From Pseudomonas fluorescens (GTDB lineage Bacteria > Pseudomonadota > Gammaproteobacteria > Pseudomonadales > Pseudomonadaceae), in assembly GCF_001307155.1 (NCBI RefSeq), contig NZ_CP012830.1, forward strand, positions 3,842,501 through 3,906,500: DNA of 64,000 bases. The letters run 5' to 3'. The notes beneath the pieces are model-generated. The model ran no database searches. It saw nothing but the letters and a program-made list of their open reading frames with translations, and was not told the DNA's origin. Position numbers and translations under genes: made by a program. This document shows positions 51,060 through 60,249 of this stretch, piece after piece; the stretch's first letter is position 1; each line of letters begins with the position of its first letter.

Positions 51060-51938
51060 ATGATTGCGGGCAGTATGGTGGCACTGGTCACACCCATGGA
51101 TGCACAGGGTCGTCTTGACTGGGACAGCCTGAGCAAACTGGTGGACTTTCACCTGCAAAACGGCACCCACGCCATTGTGGCGGTCGGCACCACAGGTGAG
51201 TCTGCGACCCTTGACGTGAACGAACACATCGAAGTGATTCGTCGCGTGGTCAAGCAGGTCAACGGTCGTATTCCGGTAATCGCCGGTACAGGCGCCAATT
51301 CGACGCGCGAAGCGATCGAACTGACCACCAATGCGAAGACCGCCGGCGCCGATGCGTGCCTGCTGGTAACGCCGTACTACAACAAGCCGACGCAAGAAGG
51401 CCTGTACCTGCACTTCAAGACCATCGCCGAAGCTGTCGACATCCCGCAGATCCTCTACAACGTGCCGGGTCGTACCGCGTGCGACATGCAGGCCGAGACG
51501 GTCATCCGCCTGTCGACCGTGAAGAACATCATCGGCATCAAGGAAGCCACGGGCGATCTTTCGCGCGCCAAGGCCATCCTCGACGGTGTCAGCAAGGACT
51601 TCCTGGTGATTTCCGGCGACGACGCCACCGCAGTCGAGCTGATCCTGCTGGGCGGCAAAGGCAATATCTCGGTGACTGCCAACGTTGCGCCGCGTGACAT
51701 GAGCGATCTGTGCATCGCCGCCTTGAACGGTGATGCCGTGAAAGCCCGCGCGATCCACGAAAAGCTGATGCCGCTCAATAAAACCCTGTTTATCGAATCC
51801 AACCCTATCCCCGTGAAATGGGCGCTGCATGAAATGGGCTTGATGCCGGACGGTATCCGTCTGCCGCTCACCTGGCTCAGCGAAGCCTGTCACGAACCGC
51901 TGCGACAGGCCATGCGCCAGTCCGGCGTATTGGTTTAA
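51060..51938 (+). CDS. dapA: 4-hydroxy-tetrahydrodipicolinate synthase
   Basis: A 292-residue (beta/alpha)8 enzyme: GSMVALVTPMDAQGRLDWDS, AVGTTGESATLD, TPYYNKPTQEGLYLHFK with the catalytic Tyr, and GIKEATGDLSRAK with Schiff-base Lys161. It condenses pyruvate and aspartate semialdehyde in lysine and cell-wall synthesis. The start ATG 51060 follows GGCAGGAGCGGTTGC. It is directly followed by bamC, the normal order. Confidence 0.97.
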   Translation: MIAGSMVALVTPMDAQGRLDWDSLSKLVDFHLQNGTHAIVAVGTTGESATLDVNEHIEVIRRVVKQVNGRIPVIAGTGANSTREAIELTTNAKTAGADACLLVTPYYNKPTQEGLYLHFKTIAEAVDIPQILYNVPGRTACDMQAETVIRLSTVKNIIGIKEATGDLSRAKAILDGVSKDFLVISGDDATAVELILLGGKGNISVTANVAPRDMSDLCIAALNGDAVKARAIHEKLMPLNKTLFIESNPIPVKWALHEMGLMPDGIRLPLTWLSEACHEPLRQAMRQSGVLV

Positions 51939-51955
51939 TTGAGGAAGTACAACGC

Positions 51956-53071
51956 ATGAAGCGAATGGCCGGACTTTCCGCACTTGCCTTGATTATCTCC
52001 AGCACCAGTGGCTGTGGATGGATCTGGGGCCCGGAAGGTTACTTCCGTGACCGTGGTAGCGATTACCTGGAAGCGCAACAGACTGCACCGATGCAACTGC
52101 CGCCGGATGTCCATACCTCCAAGCGCCTGGACCCGTTGCTGCCGATTCCGCGCAACGTCGCCGATGACACGTTCAAGGGCGAATACGTCGTTCCTCGTCC
52201 GCAGCCGTTGTCGGCGATTGCCGATGCCAGCGATTACAGCCTGCAAAAAAGCGGCGATACGCGTTGGGTCATGGCCCAGCATCCACCGGCTGAAGTCTGG
52301 CCAGTGGCTGTGCAGTTCTTCCAGGACAACGGCTTCCGTCTGGATCAACAGCGTCCGCAAACCGGCGAGTTCACCACGGCCTGGCAGCGTCCTGACGAGC
52401 TTTCCGCGACGATGGCCAAGCGCCTGAGCAGTACCGGCGTTGGTTCTGACAGCCAGACTCGGGTGCGGGTGCGCATCGAGCCAGGCGTGCAGCGCAACAC
52501 CAGTGAAGTCTACGTGGTCAGCGCCGAGCGTCCTGCCGGTAGCACCGCCGATGTCGCGTTCACCAACCGTTCGGTCAACACTGGCCTGGACGCTGCGCTG
52601 ATCGACGACATGCTCGCCAGCATGAGCCGCACGTCGGAGAAGGGCGGTTCGGTCTCGATGCTCGCCTCGCGTGATTTCGATACGCCAAACCGTGTCAGCC
52701 TGACTGAAGACGGCAGCGGTAACCCGGTGCTCAACGTCGGTACCGACCTTGACCGTGCCTGGTCGAGCGTAGGGCGCGCGCTGGAAAAGGGTGAATGGCG
52801 CGTTGAAGACATCAACCGCAGCCTGGGCCTGTACTACATCAACCTTTCCGAAAAAGCCGAGAAGAAAGACCAGAAGCCAGGTTTCTTCAGCAACCTGTTC
52901 GGCAGTGCGCCGAGCAAGGAAGAAGTTGAAGCCCGCGCCGAGCGTTATCAGGTTCGTCTGAGCAAGGTTGGCGAGAACGTACAAGTGACCGTCGAGAAGA
53001 ACATCAACACCGTTGCGCCGGCTGAAGTGGCGCGCAAAGTGTTGGGCGTGATTCAGGACAACCTGGGCTGA
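51956..53071 (+). CDS. bamC: Outer membrane assembly lipoprotein BamC (NlpB)
   Basis: A 371-residue lipoprotein: signal MKRMAGLSALALIISSTSGC with lipid Cys20, an unstructured N-terminal segment that binds BamD, then two helix-grip domains (VWPVAVQFFQDNGFRLDQQR; AWSSVGRALEKGEWRVEDIN). It is part of the BAM complex. It begins 17 bp after dapA. Confidence 0.94.
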   Translation: MKRMAGLSALALIISSTSGCGWIWGPEGYFRDRGSDYLEAQQTAPMQLPPDVHTSKRLDPLLPIPRNVADDTFKGEYVVPRPQPLSAIADASDYSLQKSGDTRWVMAQHPPAEVWPVAVQFFQDNGFRLDQQRPQTGEFTTAWQRPDELSATMAKRLSSTGVGSDSQTRVRVRIEPGVQRNTSEVYVVSAERPAGSTADVAFTNRSVNTGLDAALIDDMLASMSRTSEKGGSVSMLASRDFDTPNRVSLTEDGSGNPVLNVGTDLDRAWSSVGRALEKGEWRVEDINRSLGLYYINLSEKAEKKDQKPGFFSNLFGSAPSKEEVEARAERYQVRLSKVGENVQVTVEKNINTVAPAEVARKVLGVIQDNLG

Positions 53072-53075
53072 TCAG

Positions 53076-53834
53076 ATGCGTTTCGCCGTTCTCGGCAGTG
53101 GTAGCCAAGGGAATGGCACGCTGATAGCCAGTGATGACACGTACGTCCTGGTCGATTGTGGTTTCTCCTTGCGTGAAACCGAAAAACGCCTGCTGCGCCT
53201 GGGTGTAAGCCCGACGCAGTTGAGCGCGATACTGGTGACCCACGAACATGCCGACCACGTGCATGGCGTGGGTTTGCTGTCTCGGCGCTACAATCTTCCT
53301 GTCTACCTGAGTCGTGGCACCCTGCGCGGGATGCGCAAACCGGTTGAACCGGCAGGCTTTATCGCCGGTGGTGAGCAGTTGCAGATCGGCGGGCTGAGTA
53401 TCGGCGTCATTGCCGTGGCCCACGATGCGCAGGAACCGACGCAGTACGTCTTCAGTGACGGTTCGCGGCGTTTCGGCCTGCTGACCGACCTCGGTTCGTA
53501 TTGCGCCACGGTGCTGGACGGTTATCGGGATCTCGATGCATTGATGATCGAATCCAATCACTGCCGCGACCTGCTGGCCCGCGGTCACTACCCGTACTTT
53601 CTCAAGCAGCGGGTAGGCGGTGAACTGGGACATTTGAACAACCATCAGGCCGCAAGCCTGGTGGCCGAGTTGGGCTGGCAGGACCTGCAACACCTGGTAC
53701 TGGCCCATCTGAGCAGCAAGAACAACCTGCCGCAGCTGGCCCGGCAATGTTTTGTCGACACCCTTGGGTGCGACCCGGACTGGCTGCAATTGGCCGATCA
53801 AGATTCAGGGCTCGACTGGCGACATATCGCCTAG
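53076..53834 (+). CDS. MBL-fold metallohydrolase (YycJ/WalJ-like)
   Basis: A 252-residue metallo-beta-lactamase fold protein: AVLGSGSQGNGTLIASDDTY, the metal motif VTHEHADHVHG, and late HLSSKNNLPQLARQC with a His. The pattern FAVLGSGSxGN is typical of the YycJ-like group, implicated in DNA repair or cell-wall functions. The substrate is unknown. It lies in the dapA-bamC-MBL-purC run with only 4 bp to bamC. Confidence 0.9.
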   Translation: MRFAVLGSGSQGNGTLIASDDTYVLVDCGFSLRETEKRLLRLGVSPTQLSAILVTHEHADHVHGVGLLSRRYNLPVYLSRGTLRGMRKPVEPAGFIAGGEQLQIGGLSIGVIAVAHDAQEPTQYVFSDGSRRFGLLTDLGSYCATVLDGYRDLDALMIESNHCRDLLARGHYPYFLKQRVGGELGHLNNHQAASLVAELGWQDLQHLVLAHLSSKNNLPQLARQCFVDTLGCDPDWLQLADQDSGLDWRHIA

Positions 53835-53862
53835 CCCATCTACTTAGCAAGCGGAGCCCATC

Positions 53863-54573
53863 ATGGAAAAACGTGAAGAACTCTACCGCGGCAAAGCCAA
53901 ATCGGTTTACAAGACCGATGACGCTGACCGCTTGATCCTGCTGTTTCGCAACGACACCTCGGCGTTCGACGGCAAGCGCATCGAGCAGCTCGACCGCAAA
54001 GGCATGGTGAACAACAAGTTCAACGCCTTCATCATGCAGAAACTCGAAGAAGCCGGCGTGCCGACCCAATTCGACAAACTGCTGGGCGACAACGAGTGCC
54101 TGGTGAAGAAGCTCGACATGATCCCGGTCGAGTGCGTCGTGCGTAACTACGCCGCCGGCAGCCTGGTCAAGCGTCTGGGTGTCGAAGAGGGCATGAAGCT
54201 CAACCCTTACACCTTCGAACTGTTCCTGAAGGACGACGCCAAGGGCGACCCGTTCATCAACGAATCCCACGTCGTGGCATTCGGTTGGGGCAAGGCCGAG
54301 CAACTGGTTCGCATGAAAGAACTGTCGCTCAAGGTCAACGAAGTCCTGAGCAAACTGTTCGACGATGCCGGCCTGCTGCTGGTCGACTTCAAGCTTGAAT
54401 TCGGCGTGTTCCACGGTGAAATCGTCCTCGGCGACGAGTTCAGCCCGGACGGCTGCCGCCTGTGGGACAAGGCCACCGGCAAGAAAATGGACAAGGACCG
54501 CTTCCGTCAGGGCCTCGGTGACGTCATCGAAGCCTACGAAGAAGTCGCCAAGCGCCTCGGCGTACCGCTGTAA
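53863..54573 (+). CDS. purC: Phosphoribosylaminoimidazole-succinocarboxamide (SAICAR) synthetase
   Basis: A 236-residue enzyme: EELYRGKAKSVYKTDDADRL, RNDTSAFDGKRIEQLDRKG, PVECVVRNYAAGSLVKRLGV, and LVDFKLEFGVFHGEIVLGDE with SPDGCRLWD. It makes SAICAR from CAIR, aspartate and ATP in purine synthesis. It starts behind AAGCGGAGCCCATC and is followed by tRNA-Ser. Confidence 0.97.
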   Translation: MEKREELYRGKAKSVYKTDDADRLILLFRNDTSAFDGKRIEQLDRKGMVNNKFNAFIMQKLEEAGVPTQFDKLLGDNECLVKKLDMIPVECVVRNYAAGSLVKRLGVEEGMKLNPYTFELFLKDDAKGDPFINESHVVAFGWGKAEQLVRMKELSLKVNEVLSKLFDDAGLLLVDFKLEFGVFHGEIVLGDEFSPDGCRLWDKATGKKMDKDRFRQGLGDVIEAYEEVAKRLGVPL

Positions 54574-54657
54574 TCGACGCAAGCATCTGATAGCACGGAA
54601 AAAATTTCACTCAGGGGGTTCGCTTCCGCTGAATGTGCTGTTATGATGCGCGCCGTT

Positions 54658-54747
54658 GGAGAGATGCCAGAGTGGCCGAATGGGACGGATTCGAAATCCG
54701 TTGTACCTTCACCGGTACCTAGGGTTCGAATCCCTATCTCTCCGCCA
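54658..54747 (+). tRNA. tRNA-Ser(CGA)
   Basis: A 90-nt class II tRNA: acceptor GGAGAGA/TCTCTCC, anticodon loop TTCGAAA (CGA), a long variable arm (GTACCTTCACCGGTAC), T-arm GGGTTCGAATCCC and encoded CCA. It reads UCG codons. Confidence 0.96.
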
Positions 54748-54755
54748 TTACATAG

Positions 54756-54793
54756 AAAAAGCCCCCGTAGCTGAAAAGTTACGGGGGCTTTTT
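54756..54793 (+). terminator. Terminator after tRNA-Ser
   Basis: AAAAAGCCCCCGTA-N10-TACGGGGGCTTTTT. A near copy lies at 57819-57853, beyond the next two genes. Confidence 0.92.
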
Positions 54794-54832
54794 CGTTTCT
54801 GGCGTTTTGTTTGCCACATGTCCAGCGCCGCT

Positions 54833-56050
54833 TCAGCGTTCGCCCAGCGCCTCTTCCTGCGGGGCAGTCTCTGTTTTGAACAGCAGCCAGACCAGGCAGA
54901 AGCTGATGCTGAAGATCGAGGTCATGATCATCATCGGGTAGACGCTGCCATCCGAAAGTTTGCCGGTGACGAAGCCGCACACCGCGGTCATGGCCATCTG
55001 GATAAAGAAAAACAGCCCTGAAGCGGTGCCGGCTATGGCCGAGAAGGGTTGCAGTACCGCCAGTTGGCAGGCGGGGATGGCGATACCCACCGAGAGCATG
55101 ATCAGCAGCATCGGGCAGACGATCGACAGCAGCGCCTCGGGCCAGAGCCGGGTGGCCATGGTCAGTAGCAACGAGCCCACCAGATTCAGGGCGATGGCGT
55201 AGCTGATCAGAGTATCGGCATCGTGTCTGACGGACAGGCGGCGGAACAGATTGGAGCCCAGCACATAACCGGCCACGGTGACGGCGAACACTTGGGCATA
55301 TTCCATTGAGGACAGGCGCAGGGTGCGTTGCAGCAGGGTCGAGGACTCGGCGATAAACGGAAAATAGGTGCAGTACACGCAACCTATGGCCAGGGAGTAG
55401 CGCAGGAAATAGCGGTCGCGCAGCAGTCGTGCGTAAATGCGCAGGGTGCCTTGCTGGCGCGTATCGGGCTGGGCGGACGGACGGGTTTCCGGCAGCAGCA
55501 GGCTGATCAGGGTCAGCGTTAGCGCAGCAATCACGCTCAGGATGGCAAACACTCCACGCCAGCCGAAGGCGGTTTCGATAAGGCTGCCGATCATCGGGGC
55601 CACCATCGGCGAAATGGCCATGCCCATGGAGATCCGGCTGAGCAGGCGGGTCTGTTCATGGCGGTCGAAACGGTCGCGGACCATGACCCTGCCGATCACC
55701 GTGCCGCAGCAGCCACCGAGGGCCTGGAGCATCCGGGCGACGATCAGCACCTCGACATCGCGGGCGAGCGCGCACATCAGGGTTGCCATCAGGTACAGCG
55801 CCGTGCCGCCGATCAGCACTGGCCGCCGACCAAAATGATCGCAGAGCGGGCCGCCAATCAACATCGAAAAGGCGTACCCGACCATGTACAGGGTGAGGGT
55901 CAGTTGCAGTTGGGCATCGCTGGCACGCAGGGCATCGGCCATCGCCGGCAATGAGGGCAGGTAGATGTCGATGGTGACGCGTGGCAGGCAGACGACCACC
56001 AGCAACAACGCCGACCAGATCCAGGGCGCCAGGTTAGATTTTACAGGCAT
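54833..56050 (-). CDS. MFS transporter, Bcr/CflA drug-resistance type
   Basis: A 405-residue, twelve-helix MFS exporter: IYLPSLPAMADALRASDAQL, MLIGGPLCDHFGRRPVLIGG (MFS motif A), and the Bcr-type LQALGGCCGTVIGRVMVRDR (motif C region). Bcr/CflA members export bicyclomycin, chloramphenicol or other small molecules. It is divergent from a MocR-type regulator with a 189-bp gap, so the regulator probably controls it. Confidence 0.88.
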   Translation of the reverse strand: MPVKSNLAPWIWSALLLVVVCLPRVTIDIYLPSLPAMADALRASDAQLQLTLTLYMVGYAFSMLIGGPLCDHFGRRPVLIGGTALYLMATLMCALARDVEVLIVARMLQALGGCCGTVIGRVMVRDRFDRHEQTRLLSRISMGMAISPMVAPMIGSLIETAFGWRGVFAILSVIAALTLTLISLLLPETRPSAQPDTRQQGTLRIYARLLRDRYFLRYSLAIGCVYCTYFPFIAESSTLLQRTLRLSSMEYAQVFAVTVAGYVLGSNLFRRLSVRHDADTLISYAIALNLVGSLLLTMATRLWPEALLSIVCPMLLIMLSVGIAIPACQLAVLQPFSAIAGTASGLFFFIQMAMTAVCGFVTGKLSDGSVYPMMIMTSIFSISFCLVWLLFKTETAPQEEALGER

Positions 56051-56239
56051 GGGTTATTCCGTAGGGGCGAGCATGACATCCAGTGGCAAGTCAGGCTCGG
56101 GCCGCCAATGGTTGCGAGGGTGAATTCGGGGAGGGTGTAGAAGCCATTGCGTTCTTGGGTATCCGTTACAGGACCGTGACGTTAAGCGCTTTGTGGTTTA
56201 ATTCCGAGAGCCATTAATTAGTATTTCGACTGGACCACT

Positions 56240-57793
56240 ATGAGCCGAGGAAAGGTTTCCGTTCCCCTGGATCTGCCCCAGCCCGGTAGCCTGAGCGATG
56301 GCAGCCGGGTGTTGACCAAACAGGAAAGCGCCTATGAGGCATTGCGCGGCGCGATCCTGGAAAAACTCCTGCCCGCCGGTAGCCAGTTGCCTTCTACGCG
56401 AACCCTGGCGCAGCGCTGGTCGCTGTCCCGGGGGACCGTGGAAATGGTCTTCGACCGCTTGCGCAGCGAAGGTTATGTGACCCGGGTGTCGGGCTCGGGG
56501 ACTCGGGTCAGTGCGGTGGTGCCCGATCTCTTTATTCGCGCGCCGCAGGCCCGGGCGGCTCTCCAGGCACGGGAGCAGCAGACGCCAGCAGCACCGCCGC
56601 CGGCGCTGGAGATCGCGGTCAGGGTAGGGCAGCCTTTCGTGGCACGCCTGGCGGACCCGGCGCTGTTCCCCATTCGCGTGTGGTCGCGGGCGGTTGCCAA
56701 GGCCATGGCCGAAGCCTCGGCGCAGTTGCTCTGTTCGCCAGACCCCGGCGGCATGCTGGCCCTGCGCGAACAGATTGCCGATTACCTGGCCAAGTACCGT
56801 GGCATCCGCTGCAAGCCTGATGACCTGATCGTGACCACGGGCATTCGCCACTCCCTGGACCTGGTGGCCCGCAGCGTGGTGACGCAGGGTGACAAGGTGT
56901 GTGTCGAAGATCCGGGTTACCTGTCGGCGAAAAGGATCTTTTCCATGGCTGGAGCGCGGCTGGTGTATATCCCGGTCCTCGAAGACGGCATCGACGATGG
57001 GGCACTGCGCGAGCACGGCGATGCCCGGTTGGTTTATGTCACGCCCGCGCACCAGTCGCCGCTCGGGGTGACCCTCTCGGTGTCGCGGCGCCTGGCCCTG
57101 CTGGACTGGGCCAGCCGGACCGATGCCTGGGTGGTGGAGGACGACTACGACAGCGAATTCAACTACAACAGCGCGCCACTGGCAGCCCTCAAGTCCCTGG
57201 ACCGCGATGACCGGGTGATCTACTGCGGCAGCTTCAACAAGACCTTGTTCGCCGGGCTGCGCGTCGGTTTCATGCTGGTTCCCGGGGCGTTGCGCAATCG
57301 CCTGCTGGCGACCCTGCAGACCACCGGCCGCTCCGTTGGGGTCACCGAGCAGGCTGCGCTGGCGGAATACATGAGGAGCGGGGCGTTCGTGCGTTACCTG
57401 CGCTCGGCGCGCCAGGCCTATCAGGAACGCCGTGACGCGTTGCTGGCCTGTCTGGCGGAACAGGCGCCGGGAGGTTATTCGGTTTCCGGGCACCATGCCG
57501 GTCTGCACTTCGTCCTGGAATTGCCTGCGGGCAGTGACGAATCCGACTTCTGTCGCCGTGCCAGCGGCATCGGACTGGCCTTGCAACCAGTCAGCGAATT
57601 CTGTCAGGAGGTGCGACGGCCGGCGGCGGTGATGATCGGGTTCACGGCCCTGAGCCTGTCGCAGATCCGCTTTAGTGGCCGCAAGCTCGGACAGTTGCTG
57701 GCCGGGCAGGCGGTTCTTCTCGCATCAGGCTCAGGCGTCGTCGATTCTGGCTGCCGGCGCGCTACTGAAGACTTCCAGCGCTCCGGCGTATGA
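56240..57793 (+). CDS. MocR/PdxR-type GntR-aminotransferase regulator
   Basis: A 517-residue chimera: N-terminal GntR winged helix (TKQESAYEALRGAILEKLLP, SQLPSTRTLAQRWSLSRGTV) joined to a fold-type I aminotransferase domain with the PLP lysine K334 (SFNKTLFAGLRVGFML) and VVEDDYDSEFNYN. MocR proteins use PLP or an amino acid imine as effector. The divergent exporter is the likely target. The C-terminal tail after HFVLELPAG is family-like. A true aminotransferase role is less likely. Confidence 0.9.
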   Translation: MSRGKVSVPLDLPQPGSLSDGSRVLTKQESAYEALRGAILEKLLPAGSQLPSTRTLAQRWSLSRGTVEMVFDRLRSEGYVTRVSGSGTRVSAVVPDLFIRAPQARAALQAREQQTPAAPPPALEIAVRVGQPFVARLADPALFPIRVWSRAVAKAMAEASAQLLCSPDPGGMLALREQIADYLAKYRGIRCKPDDLIVTTGIRHSLDLVARSVVTQGDKVCVEDPGYLSAKRIFSMAGARLVYIPVLEDGIDDGALREHGDARLVYVTPAHQSPLGVTLSVSRRLALLDWASRTDAWVVEDDYDSEFNYNSAPLAALKSLDRDDRVIYCGSFNKTLFAGLRVGFMLVPGALRNRLLATLQTTGRSVGVTEQAALAEYMRSGAFVRYLRSARQAYQERRDALLACLAEQAPGGYSVSGHHAGLHFVLELPAGSDESDFCRRASGIGLALQPVSEFCQEVRRPAAVMIGFTALSLSQIRFSGRKLGQLLAGQAVLLASGSGVVDSGCRRATEDFQRSGV

Positions 57794-57818
57794 CAAATCA
57801 TGCTGTACGCAATACATG

Positions 57819-57853
57819 AAAGCCCCGTAGCTGAACACACTACGGGGCTTTTT
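57819..57853. terminator. Terminator near-identical to the tRNA-Ser terminator
   Basis: AAAGCCCCGTAG-N9-CTACGGGGCTTTTT shares CCGTAGCTGAA and the flanks ACAT(A)GAAA ... TTTTTCGTTT with 54750-54800. It serves the mocR gene and, in reverse, the ABC operon end. Confidence 0.9.
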
Positions 57854-57896
57854 CGTTTTTGGGTTTATGGCTTGGCGCGCGCTCCGCGGGCCGTGC

Positions 57897-58688
57897 TTAT
57901 TCGGCGCTTCTCTCATGATGGCTGGAGACGAATTGCCGAAAGCGTTCGGTGGGCAAGCCTTCGAATAGTTCCGTCGGTGTACCCTGCACATCGATGAGGC
58001 CGCCATGCATGAACACCACCCGATTTGACACGTGTCGGGCAAAGCCCATTTCGTGCGTGACCACCAGCATGGTGCGGCCTTCTTCAGCCAGAGAGCGCAT
58101 TACGCGCAACACCTCTCCAACCAGTTCAGGGTCAAGTGCCGAGGTTGGTTCGTCGAACAACATGACCTGTGGATTCATTGCCAGTGCGCGGGCTATCGCT
58201 ACGCGTTGCTGCTGGCCACCGGACAGGTGCGCCGGGTAATAGTCGCGGCGATCGTACAGGCCGACCTTGTGCAGCAGGGCTTCTGCTTCCTCAACGCATT
58301 CGGCACGGGAACGTTTGAGAACCCGCATCGGGCCTTCGATGACGTTTTGCAGCACCGTCATGTGCGACCAGAGGTTGAAGCTCTGGAACACCATACCCAG
58401 GCAGCTGCGCATGCGCTCGACCTGGCGGCTGTTGCTCGGTGTCTGGCGGCCGTCGGCATGCTGCTTCATTTCGATCACTTCACCATTGACGCTGATGATG
58501 CCTTGATCGGGTGTTTCCAGGAGGTTGATGCAACGCAGGAAGGTACTTTTACCTGATCCACTTGCACCGAGGATCGAGATCACATCGCCCTTGTGGGCTT
58601 CCAGGGAAATGCCTTTGAGGACATGTGCGCTGCCGAAGGACTTCTGAATGTTAGTTACCGACAAGGCTGAAGCGGGCTGAGTGCTCAT
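57897..58688 (-). CDS. Polar/basic amino acid ABC transporter, ATP-binding subunit
   Basis: A 263-residue ATPase of the HisP/OccP/GlnQ class: Walker A ILGASGSGKSTFLRCI, Q-loop GMVFQSFNLW, signature LSGGQQQRVAIARALA, Walker B VMLFDEPTSALDPELVG, and H-switch VVTHEMGFARH. The C-terminus LPTERFRQFVSSHHERSAE is normal. It is last in a four-gene operon with two permeases and a binding protein. Confidence 0.93.
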   Translation of the reverse strand: MSTQPASALSVTNIQKSFGSAHVLKGISLEAHKGDVISILGASGSGKSTFLRCINLLETPDQGIISVNGEVIEMKQHADGRQTPSNSRQVERMRSCLGMVFQSFNLWSHMTVLQNVIEGPMRVLKRSRAECVEEAEALLHKVGLYDRRDYYPAHLSGGQQQRVAIARALAMNPQVMLFDEPTSALDPELVGEVLRVMRSLAEEGRTMLVVTHEMGFARHVSNRVVFMHGGLIDVQGTPTELFEGLPTERFRQFVSSHHERSAE

Positions 58689-58706
58689 GGCATGCTCCGT
58701 ATCAAA

Positions 58707-59444
58707 TCAGGAATGGGAAGGCAGCGAGGGGCTGGCTTTTTTGATGGCGTCAACTGGCCGCTCACGCAAGTGCGGCGAGAGGCGATACTCGAGCCAGGCG
58801 ACAGCGCGGACGACCAGGAAATTCAGCACCAGATAGATCAGGGCTGCGCAAATGAACACTTCCATCGTGCGATAGGTACGCTGGATGATCTGCTGCGCGA
58901 CGCCAGTGACGTCCCACACAGTCACCAGGCTAGCCAGAGCCGTGGACTTGACCAGCAAAATGGCTTCCGTGGAGTAGGCCGGCAGGGCCTGGCGCAGGGT
59001 GACCGGAGCAATGATCCGGAGTAGCAGTTCCCAAGGCGACATGCCCACGGCCTTGCCCGCCTCGATTTGCCCTTGTGGCACGCTAAGCAGCCCACCGCGA
59101 ATAATTTCGGCGGTGTAACCGGCGGTACACAAGGCCAGTGAAAGCACCGCGCAGCCATAGGGCGATTTGAGCAGTACCCAGGCGAAGCTATCGCGAATGG
59201 CCGGGAACTGGCCCAGCCCGTAGTAAATCAGGAACATTTGAATCAGCAGCGGCGTACCGCGAAACAACATGATGTAGAACCGCGCCGGATAGCTGAAAAA
59301 CCACCAGCGGCTGACCCGCAGGCTGACAATGCCGACAGACAGGGTAAGGCCGATCACCAATGAGCTGAAAAACAGCGTCAGCGTTGTGGGCAGCGCTGCC
59401 AAAAGCTTGAGCATGGTGTCAGCGAGGAACGGAAAATCGATCAT
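58707..59444 (-). CDS. Polar amino acid ABC transporter permease (HisM-like)
   Basis: A 245-residue, five-helix permease: LPTTLTLFFSSLVIGLTLSV, FYIMLFRGTPLLIQMFLIYY, and the EAA loop SVPQGQIEAGKAVGMSPWEL. Members of this class form a heterodimer with the next gene's product. Slightly longer than HisM, otherwise ordinary. Confidence 0.9.
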   Translation of the reverse strand: MIDFPFLADTMLKLLAALPTTLTLFFSSLVIGLTLSVGIVSLRVSRWWFFSYPARFYIMLFRGTPLLIQMFLIYYGLGQFPAIRDSFAWVLLKSPYGCAVLSLALCTAGYTAEIIRGGLLSVPQGQIEAGKAVGMSPWELLLRIIAPVTLRQALPAYSTEAILLVKSTALASLVTVWDVTGVAQQIIQRTYRTMEVFICAALIYLVLNFLVVRAVAWLEYRLSPHLRERPVDAIKKASPSLPSHS

Positions 59445-59465
59445 ACGTAGCGCTCCCGACTCGAA

Positions 59466-60182
59466 CTAGACTGGACTGCGCTGCCGCGTGCGACGCACAC
59501 GAGCCTCAGCCATATTGAAAAGCCGACCGGACAAGCCGGTTAGAATGAGGTACACGGCGCCCCCGATGATGTAGAACGTGAAATATTGACGAGTGGAACC
59601 GGCCGCAACCTGGCTGGCACGCATCAATTCCACCAGGCCGATGACCGAAATCAGCGCCGAGTCTTTCAGGCTCATTTGCCAGACATTTCCCAGGCCGGGC
59701 AGCGCAAATCGCAGCACCTGGGGGACCAGAATCCGTTTGAAGCGCATCGCGCGGGACATGCCTATGGCCAGGCCGGCTTCCAGTTCGCCTCGCGATACCG
59801 CGAGAAAAGCGCCACGGTAGACTTCAGCCTGATAGGAGCCGGAAATCAGCCCGACTGCCAACGCGCCGACCAGAAAAGGTGGCACGTCGATGTAGCCTTC
59901 ACCCCCGAACCAGTGGCCAACCGCCGTCACCACACTGGCTCCGCCAAAGTAGAACAGGTAGATCACCAGCAACTCGGGGATCCCCCTGAACAGTATCGAA
60001 TACAGATCCCCCAGCCAGCGCAAACTGCGTCGACGGGATAGCTTGGCAGCCGCGACCAGGCTGCCAAATACCGCACCCACCAGCAGCGCTGCCAGGGTCA
60101 ATATCACGGTCATGCCCGCTGCCTTGAGCAGCGCCATTCCCCAGCCTGAGTCACCAAAACTGAGTAGCTGCAAGAGGTTCAT
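59466..60182 (-). CDS. Polar amino acid ABC transporter permease (HisQ-like)
   Basis: A 238-residue permease: LKAAGMTVILTLAALLVGAV, YSILFRGIPELLVIYLFYFG, and EAA loop AVSRGELEAGLAIGMSRAMR. ATG 60182 is placed behind GGGAGCCTCT; an ATG four codons upstream lacks a site. The glycine-rich linker GGASVVTAVGHWFGGEGYID between helices is longer than in HisQ and fits OccQ/NocQ-type proteins. Confidence 0.88.
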   Translation of the reverse strand: MNLLQLLSFGDSGWGMALLKAAGMTVILTLAALLVGAVFGSLVAAAKLSRRRSLRWLGDLYSILFRGIPELLVIYLFYFGGASVVTAVGHWFGGEGYIDVPPFLVGALAVGLISGSYQAEVYRGAFLAVSRGELEAGLAIGMSRAMRFKRILVPQVLRFALPGLGNVWQMSLKDSALISVIGLVELMRASQVAAGSTRQYFTFYIIGGAVYLILTGLSGRLFNMAEARVRRTRQRSPV

Positions 60183-60249
60183 AGAGGCTCCCATTCTTGA
60201 GAAGGTTTAAGCAGCCCGGCAGCCTTCACGGTGCCGGGCAATTCAGGGG

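Noticed and set aside
54534..55382. Minus-strand frame running over tRNA-Ser and the exporter 3' end
   Set aside because: It crosses a tRNA and a terminator and is out of frame with the exporter, so it is not a gene.
56198..57586. 462-residue open frame antisense to the MocR gene
   Set aside because: Shadow of a high-GC gene; no ribosome site and no family features.
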